Shown here: positions 31,234 through 40,891 of the stretch, in pieces
Layout of the letters: each line of letters starts with the position of its first letter
How positions within the stretch are numbered: position 1 is the stretch's first letter
Position numbers and translations under genes: made by a program
NCBI GenBank assembly: GCA_001310455.1
Contig: BAXG01000018.1
Location: forward strand, 32,114 to 96,113
DNA: 64,000 nt
DNA from: Photobacterium sp. JCM 19050
GTDB taxonomy: Bacteria > Pseudomonadota > Gammaproteobacteria > Enterobacterales > Vibrionaceae
Reading direction: 5' to 3'
The notes under the pieces: generated by a model
What the model saw: only the letters and a program-made list of their open reading frames with translations
What the model was told of the DNA's origin: nothing
Databases searched by the model: none

Positions 31234-31964
31234 ATGCAGTTAAAACCAGGATTAATCTGCACCGCAATGATGGCGATGCTGTCTGCACAGGCTGTTGCTC
31301 AGGATGAATATTACGATTACGGTTTTGTCGGCGGCAGCTTGGCGTTGGGCAATCCGTTTTTTCTGAAGACAGTGCAGGTGCGATCGTTGAACCCAACCTT
31401 TTTTATAACGGCAAATACGGTTTTATTGACGGAGGGTTGTTGAATGTCGCACTCCTGCCCTGGTTGGGAGTCACGGGTCAGTGGCGCTTTGAAGAAGTCA
31501 GTGATGATGTAGATTCCCTACCCTCAGGTATTGATGACAGAGAAGGTAACGGTGAATTGGGTCTGACACTGGGTACCGTCGGCGCCAGGCTGACCTTTCT
31601 CCATGACATCACCGACGTTCACGACGGCTATGAAATTCAGCTTCATCTCGGGCGGGCGTTTGATACACCATTCAACAACTTTGCCATATCACCTTATGTG
31701 GAGGTCGATTACCGGGACAAAAAACTGTCCAGCCACCTATATAGCGTGTCAGTTAAAGAATCAGTGGCATCCGGCCTCTCCCGGTTTAACGCGAGCAGTT
31801 CCTGGGTTTATCAGGCTGGAATTATTGGCATCTATGACATCACACCGGACTGGTTAGGCATCGTAAAAGCAGAAGTGTCACACCATGACAGTGGAAGCCC
31901 GTTGGTGCAAAGGGATTTGGGTTGGGCAGCCACTATAGGTGTCAGCTATAAATTTACCGATTAA
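31234..31964 (+). CDS. MipA/OmpV-family outer-membrane protein (frameshifted)
   Basis: Outer-membrane beta-barrel with a signal peptide (about residues 1-23, ...MLSAQAVAQ). Barrel-like alternation runs through GYEIQLHLGRAFDTPFNNFAISPYVEVDYRDKKL and ends ATIGVSYKFTD. The segment ITPDWLGIVKAEVSHHDSGSPLV resembles the C-terminal strands of the MipA/OmpV family. The frame breaks in a T run at 31357-31362: CCG followed by seven Ts is expected and six are present. Repair gives GNPFFSEDSAGAIVEPNLFYNGKYGFIDGGLLNVALLPWLGV and 243 residues. Role in V. cholerae-type OmpV or MipA is not clear to me. Confidence 0.8.
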
Positions 31965-32410
31965 ACCAACATTTTCTTCATGTAGATGCGTAAATCGTCC
32001 ATGTCGTAGGTTTCCCAACCGGCGCGCTGATATAGGGCCACGTTTTCCACCAGCATATAATGCGTGGCCAATTCCATCACTTCGCAACCCCGGTTTTTAG
32101 CCTGCTCTTCGGCAAACATCATCAGCGCCTTGCCAAAACCTTTTCCCTGGAAATCCGGCGAAACAGCGATATTCATCAAGGAAGCCTGCTTCTGGTCAAA
32201 GTGCATCACCAACCCGGCAGCAATGTGATCCTGCTCTTCAATTATCCAAACCGGATAACTGCGAATTTCCTCCTCATAATTGGCGCGTTGCGGAGGAAGC
32301 AATTGACAACAAAGCCGGGGAACATACATGGCATAGGCCTGCTCCATACAACGTTGCAACCCCTCGGCATCTTGTTCTGTCGCAGGGCGAATTTTACTCA
32401 GCACATCCAT
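31961..32410 (-). CDS. GNAT-family N-acetyltransferase
   Basis: Cytoplasmic acetyltransferase of 149 residues. The acetyl-CoA loop is NIAVSPDFQGKGFGKALMMFAEEQAKNRG, with the GNAT C-terminal ALYQRAGWETYDM. I use the ATG at 32410 (MDVLSKIRPATEQD), since the longer frame from 32467 would start inside the repeat hairpin at 32449-32501 and adds no family sequence. Its stop overlaps the stop of the convergent MipA-type gene by four bases. Substrate unknown. Confidence 0.85.
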   Translation of the reverse strand: MDVLSKIRPATEQDAEGLQRCMEQAYAMYVPRLCCQLLPPQRANYEEEIRSYPVWIIEEQDHIAAGLVMHFDQKQASLMNIAVSPDFQGKGFGKALMMFAEEQAKNRGCEVMELATHYMLVENVALYQRAGWETYDMDDLRIYMKKMLV

Positions 32411-32448
32411 GTCTATAGTTACTCTTTTGGTATCTGTCCCTCCGATAA

Positions 32449-32501
32449 TATACGCAAACCACCTCAAGGGGCAGGTTTCAGCGAGAGGTGATTTGCGTAT
32501 A
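32449..32501. repeat. Hairpin-forming intergenic element related to repeat B
   Basis: TATACGCAAACCACCTC pairs imperfectly with GAGAGGTGATTTGCGTATA around a loop of about 17 bases. The left arm resembles the opening of repeat B (TATACCCAAACCACCTCAAG). It resembles short palindromic Vibrio intergenic elements in general form. Confidence 0.7.
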
Positions 32502-32553
32502 ACATGACTGTTAACTGAAAGTGACCGGAAAATCCGGCCTCACTTAGTCCCCA

Positions 32554-33000
32554 TTAATTGTCAAAGAACATCCGAGTTGTAAGCGCGATCCGGTTCCACG
32601 CATTGATGGTCAGAACCTGCGTGATACATTGCGCCAAAGCTTTTTCCCCGAGCAGCGTCAGTGCCTGGTGATAAATATTGTCAGAAATGCCTCGCTGCGA
32701 CACCAATGTCATTTCTTCAGTCAGTGCCAGCACCGCTCTTTCAGTCTCATCAAAAAGTGGCGATTCCTGCCAGGCTGCCACTGCAAACATCTTCTGTTCA
32801 GTAAGGCCGGCTTTGTGACCTTCCTGCGTGTGCATCTGGATACAAAAAGCACATTTATTGATCATGGATGCTTTTATTTTGATCAGTGTTTTTAAGATCT
32901 CTGAGAGTGCGCAATCACTGACGTGCATTTCCATGGCATACAGCTGTTTATAAGATTCCGCCTCAAGCTCTGCATAATTAATTCGGTGCTGATTAAACAT
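32554..33000 (-). CDS. Carboxymuconolactone decarboxylase/AhpD-like protein
   Basis: Small alpha-helical protein of 148 residues in the AhpD/CMD superfamily. The redox motif CAFCIQMHTQEGHKAGL has the CxxC pair and following histidine of alkylhydroperoxidase-like members, and the rest (ILKTLIKIKASMIN; ALTEEMTLVSQRG; TINAWNRIALTTRM) fits. It probably reduces peroxides or acts as a thiol protein; the true substrate is not known. Divergent from the LysR gene at 33189, a common arrangement in which the regulator controls its neighbour. Confidence 0.88.
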   Translation of the reverse strand: MFNQHRINYAELEAESYKQLYAMEMHVSDCALSEILKTLIKIKASMINKCAFCIQMHTQEGHKAGLTEQKMFAVAAWQESPLFDETERAVLALTEEMTLVSQRGISDNIYHQALTLLGEKALAQCITQVLTINAWNRIALTTRMFFDN

Positions 33001-33188
33001 ATAGACCTCACAGTTAATATTGCTTTAGAAGGTATTCCGTCAGTCGCAGACGGGTTGTATCGGTGAGGTTATTGTTCGTTATTCCGAAAAATGCGTGAAT
33101 ACCGGTTTCATTTAAAACAATTGTGCATCCAATGCATAAGTGAGTTGTGGCAATATGGTCTGGTCACTGCATTAACACAGAAGCCGAC

Positions 33189-34082
33189 ATGCTGGATTTG
33201 ATTCGCATTTTTATCAAAGTGGTGGAATTGGGCAGTTTTTCCAAAGCCGCCGCAGTGTTAAACGTTGCCCCCTCTTCCGTTGCCAGAAACATCGACAATC
33301 TGGAGGCTCACCTCAACACTACCCTGTTCAGGCGAAGTACCCGACAGTTGTTGCTGACTGAAGACGGTGAAAGGTTTCTGGCGAAAAGCACCGGGCTTCT
33401 TTTGCAAGCTGACGAACTGGTGTCCGAAATGCGGCAGGTGAAACGCGAGCCAGAGGGCCTCCTGCGTATATCAGCGTTCGAAAGCTTTGGCCGACAGTGT
33501 ATTTGCCCAATTCTGCCGGAGTTTCTGTCTCGCTTCCCTCATGTATCCGTCGAGCTAGAACTCGATAACCGAGTAGTTGACCTTAACGCAGAAAACACCG
33601 ATTTGGGCATCAGAATCGGCCAGCCACCGGATTCCTCTCTTCACGCAAGACGACTGTTGCCTAACAACACAATGCTTTGCGCATCACCAAGTTACCTAAA
33701 ACTGCGTGGTACCCCAACGCATCCGGATGATCTAGCGAAGCACAACTGTCTTACGCTTGGCAACAACCGGCAGAGGGTCAGCTGGTACTTTCACAACGAA
33801 GGAAAGCGTGTGAAGGTGAATGTCCGGGGCAACCTTTCTTCCCGTGGCGGTACACCGTTGGTAGAAGCCGCCGTTCACGGTGCAGGAATCGTAAATATCT
33901 CAGAATGGATGATGCGGGGGCTTATTTCAGAAGGAAAGCTGGTCCAATGCCTGCCGGACTGGAAAGCCTCTACCCAAGAGGGCTCTAGCGGTGAGATATA
34001 TGCGGTATACCATGGGATGAAGTACCCCAACCCCGCTCTACGTGCATTTATTGATTTTCTTGTGGAAAAGCTGGGGGAGTAA
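33189..34082 (+). CDS. LysR-family transcriptional regulator
   Basis: DNA-binding regulator of 297 residues. The winged helix-turn-helix occupies residues 1-60 (MLDLIRIFIKVVELGSFSKAAAVLNVAPSSVARNIDNLE), followed by a substrate-binding domain (EGLLRISAFESFGRQCICPILPEFLSRFPHVSVELELD). The start at 33189 gives the standard N-terminus; an in-frame ATG at 33147 adds 14 unrelated residues. It is divergent from the AhpD-like gene, its likely target. A terminator follows at 34091-34129. Intact. Confidence 0.92.
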   Translation: MLDLIRIFIKVVELGSFSKAAAVLNVAPSSVARNIDNLEAHLNTTLFRRSTRQLLLTEDGERFLAKSTGLLLQADELVSEMRQVKREPEGLLRISAFESFGRQCICPILPEFLSRFPHVSVELELDNRVVDLNAENTDLGIRIGQPPDSSLHARRLLPNNTMLCASPSYLKLRGTPTHPDDLAKHNCLTLGNNRQRVSWYFHNEGKRVKVNVRGNLSSRGGTPLVEAAVHGAGIVNISEWMMRGLISEGKLVQCLPDWKASTQEGSSGEIYAVYHGMKYPNPALRAFIDFLVEKLGE

Positions 34083-34090
34083 ATACGACA

Positions 34091-34129
34091 AAGCCCGGAC
34101 ACTACCTCTAAAACAGTAACCGGGCTTTG
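34091..34129 (+). terminator. Hairpin terminator after the LysR gene
   Basis: AAAGCCCGG pairs with CCGGGCTTT around a loop of about 21 bases, nine bases after the LysR stop. The T run is short. Confidence 0.65.
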
Positions 34130-34243
34130 AATCAAGTGGATAGATAGTGCCAGTGCTGAATTAGGCCAAACTTGCCTGGCATTGGCCTTTGAATCCAAGG
34201 TATTTTATCGAAAATCTCGCGCGATAATGCTTTGTCGATAACC

Positions 34244-36166
34244 CTATTTTGTCCTCAACCAAACAACGTCGTAAGCGTTAAATCTTATCTCTTCACCGGA
34301 GAATACGTTGCCCGTCAACAAATCGTAGACATTGCCAAAGCCTAAGACATCGCAGATTGACGCCGGAATACTTTGATTGTTTTCACTAAAGTTACAGATG
34401 GCTAAGAGTTTCTCACCGTTTTCATGATGTCGGCAATACGCGAATAGATGCGGACGGTAAGTTTCCAAAATCTCCGTTTTCGCATTTCCGAGAACCGGGT
34501 TGTCTTGGCGCAACGCGATCATGCTTCTTAGGTCAGTGTAAATACGGTTTTGATAACGACCCACCGTTTGCGCTTCTTTCATCGCTTCGAGTGTGATTTT
34601 TGGTCGATTCACCCAACGAGAATCGTCACACTTGAAGGGATCCTTCAGGTAGCTGTGATCATTGAGCATACCCAAGTCATCCCCTTGGTAAATCAAAGGA
34701 ATACCACCGATGCTGAGATTAACACTGTTCAACAAACGAATACGCTTCAAAGCGTGCTCAATCGCTTCGGCATCGTCATGTCCCATGGCCTTTTCCAACC
34801 CGGCTAAGGACGCTAAAGAACCACACACGCGGCAGTCACCTGTTGTCGGGTTTTCTTGGAACGGCACACCTTGCGAGAAAGAGCCTGCAAATTTTCCTGT
34901 ATAAAATTGGTTCAGGAACCGACGATGATCAAAACCGTTGATACCTTGTTGCTGTGCTACTTCATCATCAAAAGTCCAGCCAATATCATCGTGGCAGCGA
35001 ATGTAATTAACCCAAGAGCACTTATCCGAAATATCAAAGCTTTTCTTCAACGAAGCTGTCAGCAATTTAGTTTCACGAGTGGCTAAGCTTTCCCACATCA
35101 ACGCCATCATAAGTGGGTTATAAGATAGTTGACACTCGTCTTTGTCAATGTACTTTGCTACTTCATCAGGGTGAACAATCGCTTCTGACTTAAATAGCAC
35201 AGCCGGTGCTGCAATTTGTAAACACAGATTGAAACACTGAATAAGTGTATGAGCTTTGGAAAGGCTCTCACACTGCGTCCATTTCTCTTTCCAAATAAAC
35301 GCCAACGCATCAAGACGTAAACCTTCACAGCCTATATTTGCCAGGAACAGCATTTCATCGGTTATCGCGTTAAATACTGCGGGGTTTGAATAGTTCAAAT
35401 CCCATTGGAAGCTGTTGAATGTGGTCCACACCCACTTCTCAGCATCCTCCAGATAGGTAAAACTGCCGCGACGAACCGTTGGAAATATTTCACGACAAGT
35501 CTGGTTGTATTCGTCCACTTCTCGCTTATCAGTGAAAAAATAGTAGAAGTCTTCAAACTCGGGATTACCTTTTCGCGCTTCCCTCGCCCAAGTGTGCTCG
35601 TCTGAGGTGTGGTTGAATACAAAGTCCAACACCAGACTGATACCGTTGTCGCTCAACGCTTCAGCCAACTGTGTTAGATCTTCTTCCGTACCCAGTCTCG
35701 GATCGACTTTACGGTAATCTGACACTGCATAGCCACCGTCGCTATCCCCCTCTGGCGCTTTGTACAGCGGCATCAAGTGTAAATAATTAACCCCCAATGA
35801 TTTGAGGTATGGGATCTTCGATTGCAAATTTTTTAGGTCACCAGCAAACAGGTCAACGTATACTGCCATCCCGAGCATTTTTTCACTACGATACCAACTC
35901 GGATCATCCAGCCGTTTTTCATCTAAGTTTTTCCATTTACGTTTGCGACCCGAAAACGCTTTGGCCAGCACAACAACCAGCTTTTGAAGATGAAAAAAGA
36001 AGTCGTAACGTTCTCCATAGAGGCTGTGTAGCTTCACTACCATCGGACAAAAATGCTCAGTTAAACGCTCTAAAAATACTTTTTCGTCTTTCTTTGACAG
36101 TTTTGGCAGTTCGACAGAATCCAAAACTTGCTGCAATGCTTTTTGGGCTTGTAATTCGGTTAGCAT
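34244..36166 (-). CDS. GH13 amylosucrase-like glucosyltransferase/sucrose hydrolase
   Basis: Cytoplasmic glycoside hydrolase family 13 enzyme of 640 residues, the length of amylosucrase (about 636). It has the amylosucrase-type helical N-terminal domain (residues 1-90), then the barrel: DFVFNHTSDEH (region I), GCEGLRLDALAFIWK with the nucleophile aspartate (II), LFKSEAIVHP with the acid/base glutamate (III) and YIRCHDDIGW (IV). No signal peptide. It would split sucrose and either transfer glucose to a glucan or hydrolyse it; GH13 sucrose phosphorylases are a less likely alternative. GGAGAG precedes the ATG, and its start overlaps the end of the GH32 gene by seven bases, so they are coupled. 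Last gene of the sugar cluster. Intact. Confidence 0.87.
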   Translation of the reverse strand: MLTELQAQKALQQVLDSVELPKLSKKDEKVFLERLTEHFCPMVVKLHSLYGERYDFFFHLQKLVVVLAKAFSGRKRKWKNLDEKRLDDPSWYRSEKMLGMAVYVDLFAGDLKNLQSKIPYLKSLGVNYLHLMPLYKAPEGDSDGGYAVSDYRKVDPRLGTEEDLTQLAEALSDNGISLVLDFVFNHTSDEHTWAREARKGNPEFEDFYYFFTDKREVDEYNQTCREIFPTVRRGSFTYLEDAEKWVWTTFNSFQWDLNYSNPAVFNAITDEMLFLANIGCEGLRLDALAFIWKEKWTQCESLSKAHTLIQCFNLCLQIAAPAVLFKSEAIVHPDEVAKYIDKDECQLSYNPLMMALMWESLATRETKLLTASLKKSFDISDKCSWVNYIRCHDDIGWTFDDEVAQQQGINGFDHRRFLNQFYTGKFAGSFSQGVPFQENPTTGDCRVCGSLASLAGLEKAMGHDDAEAIEHALKRIRLLNSVNLSIGGIPLIYQGDDLGMLNDHSYLKDPFKCDDSRWVNRPKITLEAMKEAQTVGRYQNRIYTDLRSMIALRQDNPVLGNAKTEILETYRPHLFAYCRHHENGEKLLAICNFSENNQSIPASICDVLGFGNVYDLLTGNVFSGEEIRFNAYDVVWLRTK

Positions 36167-37641
36167 TTTTTCTCTCCTGCCAATCTCGAAACTTGCAAAT
36201 TACTGAGTAAAAGCGTGCTTCTATCTACACTCAACATGATGCTTGGTTGGGTTTCATGGGGATAAACGAGGTTGGTAAAACTATACTCACCGGCATTAAT
36301 CAAAAGCTCCACAGAACCTTTGTCGACCAGCATGTCTAATTGGAACGCATTTCCGATGGGTAAAGTGACGCGGTAATCATGTGGAAAGTGCACATCAATA
36401 CGTTCAGTACCAAATTGACCACGGCGTATAGATCGAACTTCAACACCTTGATGGACACTTACAAACTCGAACAAAAGCGCGTTATCTTGAAAAATGTTAA
36501 GGCACAAGGTTTGCCCGTTTTGCAGTTCTGCATGTGTGCTGAACTTCATTACTTGTTGCGGGCTGTCAATTGAAATTGCCTGATTTTCGCTGAACATCAT
36601 TTCACATGAATTGTGGCTTAATGCTTGGGTGAGCTCCTTTACAAAGCGTTGTCCAACACGAAGTCCTTTGGGACTTTCAAACAAAAACAGCTCACGCGGC
36701 ATAGCCATGGCACTACGGAATGCGACGGTGGGTAATTCGAGTGAATACTGGTGATTGCTCATCCAAGTGCTGACAATTCGGCGGCCATCTCCAGCAGGAA
36801 TATCGGAAAATGACTGTGTCGCGTAATAGTCTCGACCGAAGTCAAGCCAAAGTACCGTTTCAGGATGGTTATGGTTTATAAACGTCTCGCCATCAAAATC
36901 GCCGATAAAATATTGCGTGCCTGCACCGCCACAATGCGCTCCTTCGCCAATACCAACCAAAAGCACCCAACGGGTACCCTGCAATCCATCAATTGACAAT
37001 TCGAACAAATCGGGGCATTCCCACGGACCCTTGCTGTGCGCTCCGTGACGATATCCAAACTCGCTCACCAAGCGCCAATCCAGTAAGTTGGTTGACCGGT
37101 AGAACTCAATATGCTGACCACAAGACACCACCATTACCCATGCCTGGCTTTGCTCGTGCCAAATCACTTTAGGGTCACGGAAGTCTGGGTTACCACGAGC
37201 TGGGATAACAGGCGCACCGTCGGCATATTTCTTCCACGTCATGCCATCTTGGCTGTAAGCGAGAGACTGTTGTTGAATTGGATTTTCTACCTGGGAGCCA
37301 TTTGCCAGTCGTACTTTGGTTTCAATGAATGATGTATAAAACGCCAATAAACCTGGTTTATCCGCCTCAAATAAACCAGTGGTATTGTTCCAATCGACAA
37401 TCGCGCTGCCGGAGAAACACATACCGGATTCATCTGGATACAGAGCCGGACCAAGCTCTTGCCAATAAATTAAATTGGAGCTAATCGCATGTCCCCAATG
37501 CATCGGCCCCCAGACCGTATCATGCGGATAATATTGGTAAAATTGGTGGTAGTGGCCTTTGAAGAACACCAACCCGTTTGGATCGTTCATCCAACCCGAG
37601 TTTGGCGTCATGTGAAGCTGTGGGCGGTATTTTTCTGTCAT
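36160..37641 (-). CDS. GH32 beta-fructosidase (invertase/inulinase-like)
   Basis: Glycoside hydrolase family 32 protein of 493 residues releasing fructose from sucrose or fructans. Catalytic motifs are complete: WMNDPNGLVF with the nucleophile aspartate, FRDPKV with the transition-state aspartate, and ECPDLF with the acid/base glutamate. A C-terminal beta-sandwich follows. No signal peptide is seen from the ATG at 37641 (MTEKYRPQLHMTPNSG), so it is cytoplasmic and would act on imported sugar. An upstream in-frame start at 37725 adds 28 residues without homology. The ribosome-binding site is weak. Intact. Confidence 0.9.
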   Translation of the reverse strand: MTEKYRPQLHMTPNSGWMNDPNGLVFFKGHYHQFYQYYPHDTVWGPMHWGHAISSNLIYWQELGPALYPDESGMCFSGSAIVDWNNTTGLFEADKPGLLAFYTSFIETKVRLANGSQVENPIQQQSLAYSQDGMTWKKYADGAPVIPARGNPDFRDPKVIWHEQSQAWVMVVSCGQHIEFYRSTNLLDWRLVSEFGYRHGAHSKGPWECPDLFELSIDGLQGTRWVLLVGIGEGAHCGGAGTQYFIGDFDGETFINHNHPETVLWLDFGRDYYATQSFSDIPAGDGRRIVSTWMSNHQYSLELPTVAFRSAMAMPRELFLFESPKGLRVGQRFVKELTQALSHNSCEMMFSENQAISIDSPQQVMKFSTHAELQNGQTLCLNIFQDNALLFEFVSVHQGVEVRSIRRGQFGTERIDVHFPHDYRVTLPIGNAFQLDMLVDKGSVELLINAGEYSFTNLVYPHETQPSIMLSVDRSTLLLSNLQVSRLAGEKKC

Positions 37642-37828
37642 AGAATTTGTCTGCACATAGCGAATAAATCTTGGTTTGAACGAGCGTATTCTATGATTCA
37701 GCTGACCGGGAGGGACGCCAGCCAACTGAAATCACAATGTGTGTTGTCTGAAACACATTCAAAACAAGAATGATTTGCCGGGAGCTCACGCCTCCCCGAC
37801 AGAATCGGGAAGGCGCTAGAGAGGGCAA

Positions 37829-38833
37829 TTAGAAGCTATAGTTCACACCAGCGATGAACAGAGGAATGTAACCATCAAAGCCTTTACGCTCTGGGCCATT
37901 TTTAAAATCAATTTTCTTGTAGCTGATCTCACCAAACGCACGCCAGCTCTTAGACAGTGGATAGTTGGCAGAGATACCAAGTTTTGAGTAGTCTTCAGTC
38001 CAAAGGTGAGCGCTGTCAGAGTTACGTTCTTTTTCGAAAGAACCGAATTCACCCCAAAGTGACGCAGAAAGCTTGCCCCAGCTATACCAGATACCCGGTT
38101 TGATGATCCATTCTGTTTCAGTTTCTGAGTAACCGTCTTTCGCATTCCACTCACCCACTTGGTAACGGAAGTTTAGCCAGGCACCAGAGTTATCAGAAAT
38201 CTTGTAACCAAAACCTGGCTCTACTTCCCAATAGGGGAATTCACCCGCACCACGTTTGTATTCCACGTGGTAAAGGCCATAGCCGTGCACATCAAGGTTT
38301 TCTGTCAGTTGGTATGAACCAAAGACTTTCACTTCCGGCGTGGTACGCTTATCAATACTTTCGCCCGCCAGTTTCAGACCCCAGCCAATGTTTCCGTTTT
38401 CAAAGCCGTAGCTACGATTCACGAAAATTTCTTGGATGGAATTAACACCACGATCGTATTTTGCATGCTTCAGGTTGCCGTTGAATAATTCTTCACGGCC
38501 GGAGTAGAAGCCAAAGTCCCATCCAGGGAGGTCATCGTGACGGAAGTTTCCCTGAATCAAGGTGTACTTCAGTTTTCCTTCATTCACACCGTCATCTCGA
38601 ACAATACGTTCAACTTCAATGTTTGTGCCTAAGGTTCCGTGAAACTTACTCTCTTTTTCTTGTTGAAGATTTAACGCGGCCAACAGCTCTGCATTTGAGT
38701 AATCGTCTTTCAACTTTTCAATTTTCACCGCCAGGTCCACATTCTGAACCACTGCTTCTTTTTCGTCGGCAAAAACATACCCAGAAAGGGCCAGACTGAG
38801 GATTACGGACGATGCCACTACTGTCTTTTTCAT
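37829..38833 (-). CDS. ompG: OmpG-family outer-membrane porin
   Basis: Monomeric outer-membrane pore of 334 residues. The signal peptide is MKKTVVASSVILSLALSGYVFA; the barrel ends with the aromatic terminal strand ...FIAGVNYSF. Segments such as GWDFGFYSGREELFNGN and IIKPGIWYSWGKLSASLWGEFGSFE resemble E. coli OmpG, which admits oligosaccharides and lies beside the E. coli ycj genes just as here. A stretch of about 35 charged residues after the signal peptide (EKEAVVQNVDLAVKIEKLKDDYSNAELLAALN... ) may be a small coiled extension. AAGGGGAAT lies upstream of the ATG. Intact. Confidence 0.85.
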   Translation of the reverse strand: MKKTVVASSVILSLALSGYVFADEKEAVVQNVDLAVKIEKLKDDYSNAELLAALNLQQEKESKFHGTLGTNIEVERIVRDDGVNEGKLKYTLIQGNFRHDDLPGWDFGFYSGREELFNGNLKHAKYDRGVNSIQEIFVNRSYGFENGNIGWGLKLAGESIDKRTTPEVKVFGSYQLTENLDVHGYGLYHVEYKRGAGEFPYWEVEPGFGYKISDNSGAWLNFRYQVGEWNAKDGYSETETEWIIKPGIWYSWGKLSASLWGEFGSFEKERNSDSAHLWTEDYSKLGISANYPLSKSWRAFGEISYKKIDFKNGPERKGFDGYIPLFIAGVNYSF

Positions 38834-38968
38834 GATATTCCCCTTATCATTTCTCTGTTACTGTCTTTCCCGCACCAACGGGAAGTTTTATTTAGTGCCT
38901 GCGCCAACAGGCATTAAGCACACGTTCAAAATAATCCTGAAATTCAAATTTTGAACGCAGTAATCCTT

Positions 38969-38990
38969 AAGCCCGCCGCCAAGCGGGCTT
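38969..38990. terminator. Hairpin between the ATPase and ompG genes
   Basis: AAGCCCGC pairs with GCGGGCTT. The T-rich flank (TATCTTTTTCTT) lies on the plus-strand side, so on the minus strand it may act as a transcript-processing or attenuating hairpin between the ATPase gene and ompG. Confidence 0.5.
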
Positions 38991-39026
38991 TATCTTTTTC
39001 TTGCGGTTGAAAACTGAATTAACGCG

Positions 39027-40160
39027 TCAGCTTGCGTATCTAATTTGAGGTGGCGGTGTAATCAAATCATTCAATGTCATGCCACGTTGAAATGCTTTGC
39101 CCTTACTATCGAACAAATGACACTTTTCAGCAGGAATACGGATATTCAGGCGCTGGCCAATTTCCACACGAACAGTACCCGGTACTCGAACCAATACTTC
39201 CTGGCCACCACGAACCAGCGTTGTGTAAAGCAGCGATTCAGTACCTAGACGCTCGAAGCCTTCAACAATCACACCGACACCTTCCTCATCAAGGTGGATG
39301 TCTTCAGGACGAATACCTAACGTCATCAAGGCCCCTTGTATTGCGCCTTTTGCATTCACGTCAGCATGGAAAGCGTAATCGCCCACTTCTACCGTTGCTT
39401 TGTCATCGCATGCAGACACCAGCGTGGCTGGTAATAAATTCATTTTCGGAGAGCCGATGAAGCCTGCTACGAACAGCGTTTGTGGAAAGTAATACAACTC
39501 AAGAGGTGAACCGACTTGCTCCACTACACCAGCACGAAGTACCACGATTTTGTCAGCAAGCGTCATAGCTTCAACTTGATCATGGGTGACATATATCACC
39601 GTTGACTTAAGTTTTTTATGATATTCCGCCAGTTGCAAACGCATACGAACACGCAGTGATGCATCCAAGTTAGAAAGCGGTTCATCAAGCAAGAAAAGTT
39701 TGGGGTGTCGCACAATCGCTCGACCAATCGCCACACGCTGACGCTGGCCACCGGAGAGCTGGCTGGGTTTTTGTTTAAGCAGATTGGTCAACTCCAGCAT
39801 TTCAGCCACCTGACGTACATCGGTATCAATGTCTTCTTTGCTTTTCTTTGCCAGTTTTAGGCCGAAAGCAATATTTTCATAGACCGTCATATGTGGATAA
39901 AGTGCATAAGATTGGAACACCATTCCAATTCCACGATCTGTCGGCGAAAGATTATTTACCACTTCGCCGTCCAAGCACATCTCGCCTGATGAAATCTCCT
40001 CCAAACCCGCGACCATCCGCAACATCGTTGACTTACCACAACCAGATGGCCCCACAAAAACCGTAAACTCCCCGTCTTCAATGGTCAGGTTGGCATTTTT
40101 GATGATGTGCGCACCGTCAGAATAGATTTTATTGATGTTCTTCAGTTCTAAACATGCCAT
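39027..40160 (-). CDS. Sugar ABC transporter ATPase (YcjV/MsmK/UgpC type)
   Basis: Cytoplasmic ATPase of 377 residues powering the sugar importer. Walker A is GPSGCGKST, signature LSGGQRQRVAIGRAIV, Walker B LFLLDEPLSNLDASLR, and the C-terminal half is the MalK-type OB/TOBE domain (GIRPEDIHLDEEGVGV). The ATG at 40160 (MACLELKNINKIYSDG) has AGGTGG upstream; the longer frame from 40232 adds nothing conserved. It occupies the position of ycjV in the E. coli cluster. Intact. Confidence 0.92.
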   Translation of the reverse strand: MACLELKNINKIYSDGAHIIKNANLTIEDGEFTVFVGPSGCGKSTMLRMVAGLEEISSGEMCLDGEVVNNLSPTDRGIGMVFQSYALYPHMTVYENIAFGLKLAKKSKEDIDTDVRQVAEMLELTNLLKQKPSQLSGGQRQRVAIGRAIVRHPKLFLLDEPLSNLDASLRVRMRLQLAEYHKKLKSTVIYVTHDQVEAMTLADKIVVLRAGVVEQVGSPLELYYFPQTLFVAGFIGSPKMNLLPATLVSACDDKATVEVGDYAFHADVNAKGAIQGALMTLGIRPEDIHLDEEGVGVIVEGFERLGTESLLYTTLVRGGQEVLVRVPGTVRVEIGQRLNIRIPAEKCHLFDSKGKAFQRGMTLNDLITPPPQIRYAS

Positions 40161-40256
40161 TGTTCCACCTATGTTTTCTAGATTCCTGGGCTCAGGTTGT
40201 TTCGGGGTACCGCAAAAAATGACACCGGCCACCCCGAAACATGCTTTATTGCTGGA

Positions 40257-40891
40257 TTAACCTAGGATGTCGCCCAAGTTCAAACCTTTGGTATCGTCAA
40301 AGCGCCAATTCGCTTGTCCAACACGGTCTTGCGGTCCAATGCCTACGACACGCATGCCCGCTTCTTTTGCTGCATATACACCAGCTTCAGCGTCTTCAAC
40401 TACGATACATTCGTCTGCGTTTACACCTACTTGTCCAGCAGCGTGAATAAATACGTCTGGTGCTGGTTTCGAACGGTTTACAGACCAACCATCACCAATG
40501 GCATCAAATAAGGCAGTAAGGCCGAGACGATGCAAAATTGGACGTGCATTTTTGCTCGCTGATGCCAGTGCTACTTTGATACCACGCGCATTCAGTTCAA
40601 GTAAGAATTGCTCTATTCCTGGAAGGATGTCTTTCGCAGAAATCGTATTGAGAAGATCAACGTAGTAATCATTCTTACGCTTCATCAGCTCTGAAAATTT
40701 ATCTTCACTTATCTCTTTACCATTCAGAATGATATTCAGAGACGCCTGACGAGATACACCACGCAATTGCTCGTTAATCTCACGATCGAAGTAGTAACCC
40801 TCTTCGTCGGCCATGCGTTGCCAGGCTGATAGTGCAATTCCGCGGTGTCTGTAATAACGCCGTCCAGGTCAAAAATGAATGCCTTACACAT
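40257..40891 (-). CDS. pgmB: Beta-phosphoglucomutase (YcjU type; frameshifted)
   Basis: HAD-superfamily phosphotransferase converting beta-glucose 1-phosphate, the product of GH65 phosphorylases, to glucose 6-phosphate. Motif 1 FDLDGVITDT holds the nucleophile aspartate, then GVSRQ for sugar contact, ALASASKNA (motif 2) and VVEDAEAG (motif 4). The frame breaks at 40826: CAGGCCTGGCAACG has lost one G. Repair gives LHYQAWQRMADEEG and a 211-residue protein. Its ATG overlaps the GH65 stop by eight bases, so it is translationally coupled to it. Confidence 0.92.
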
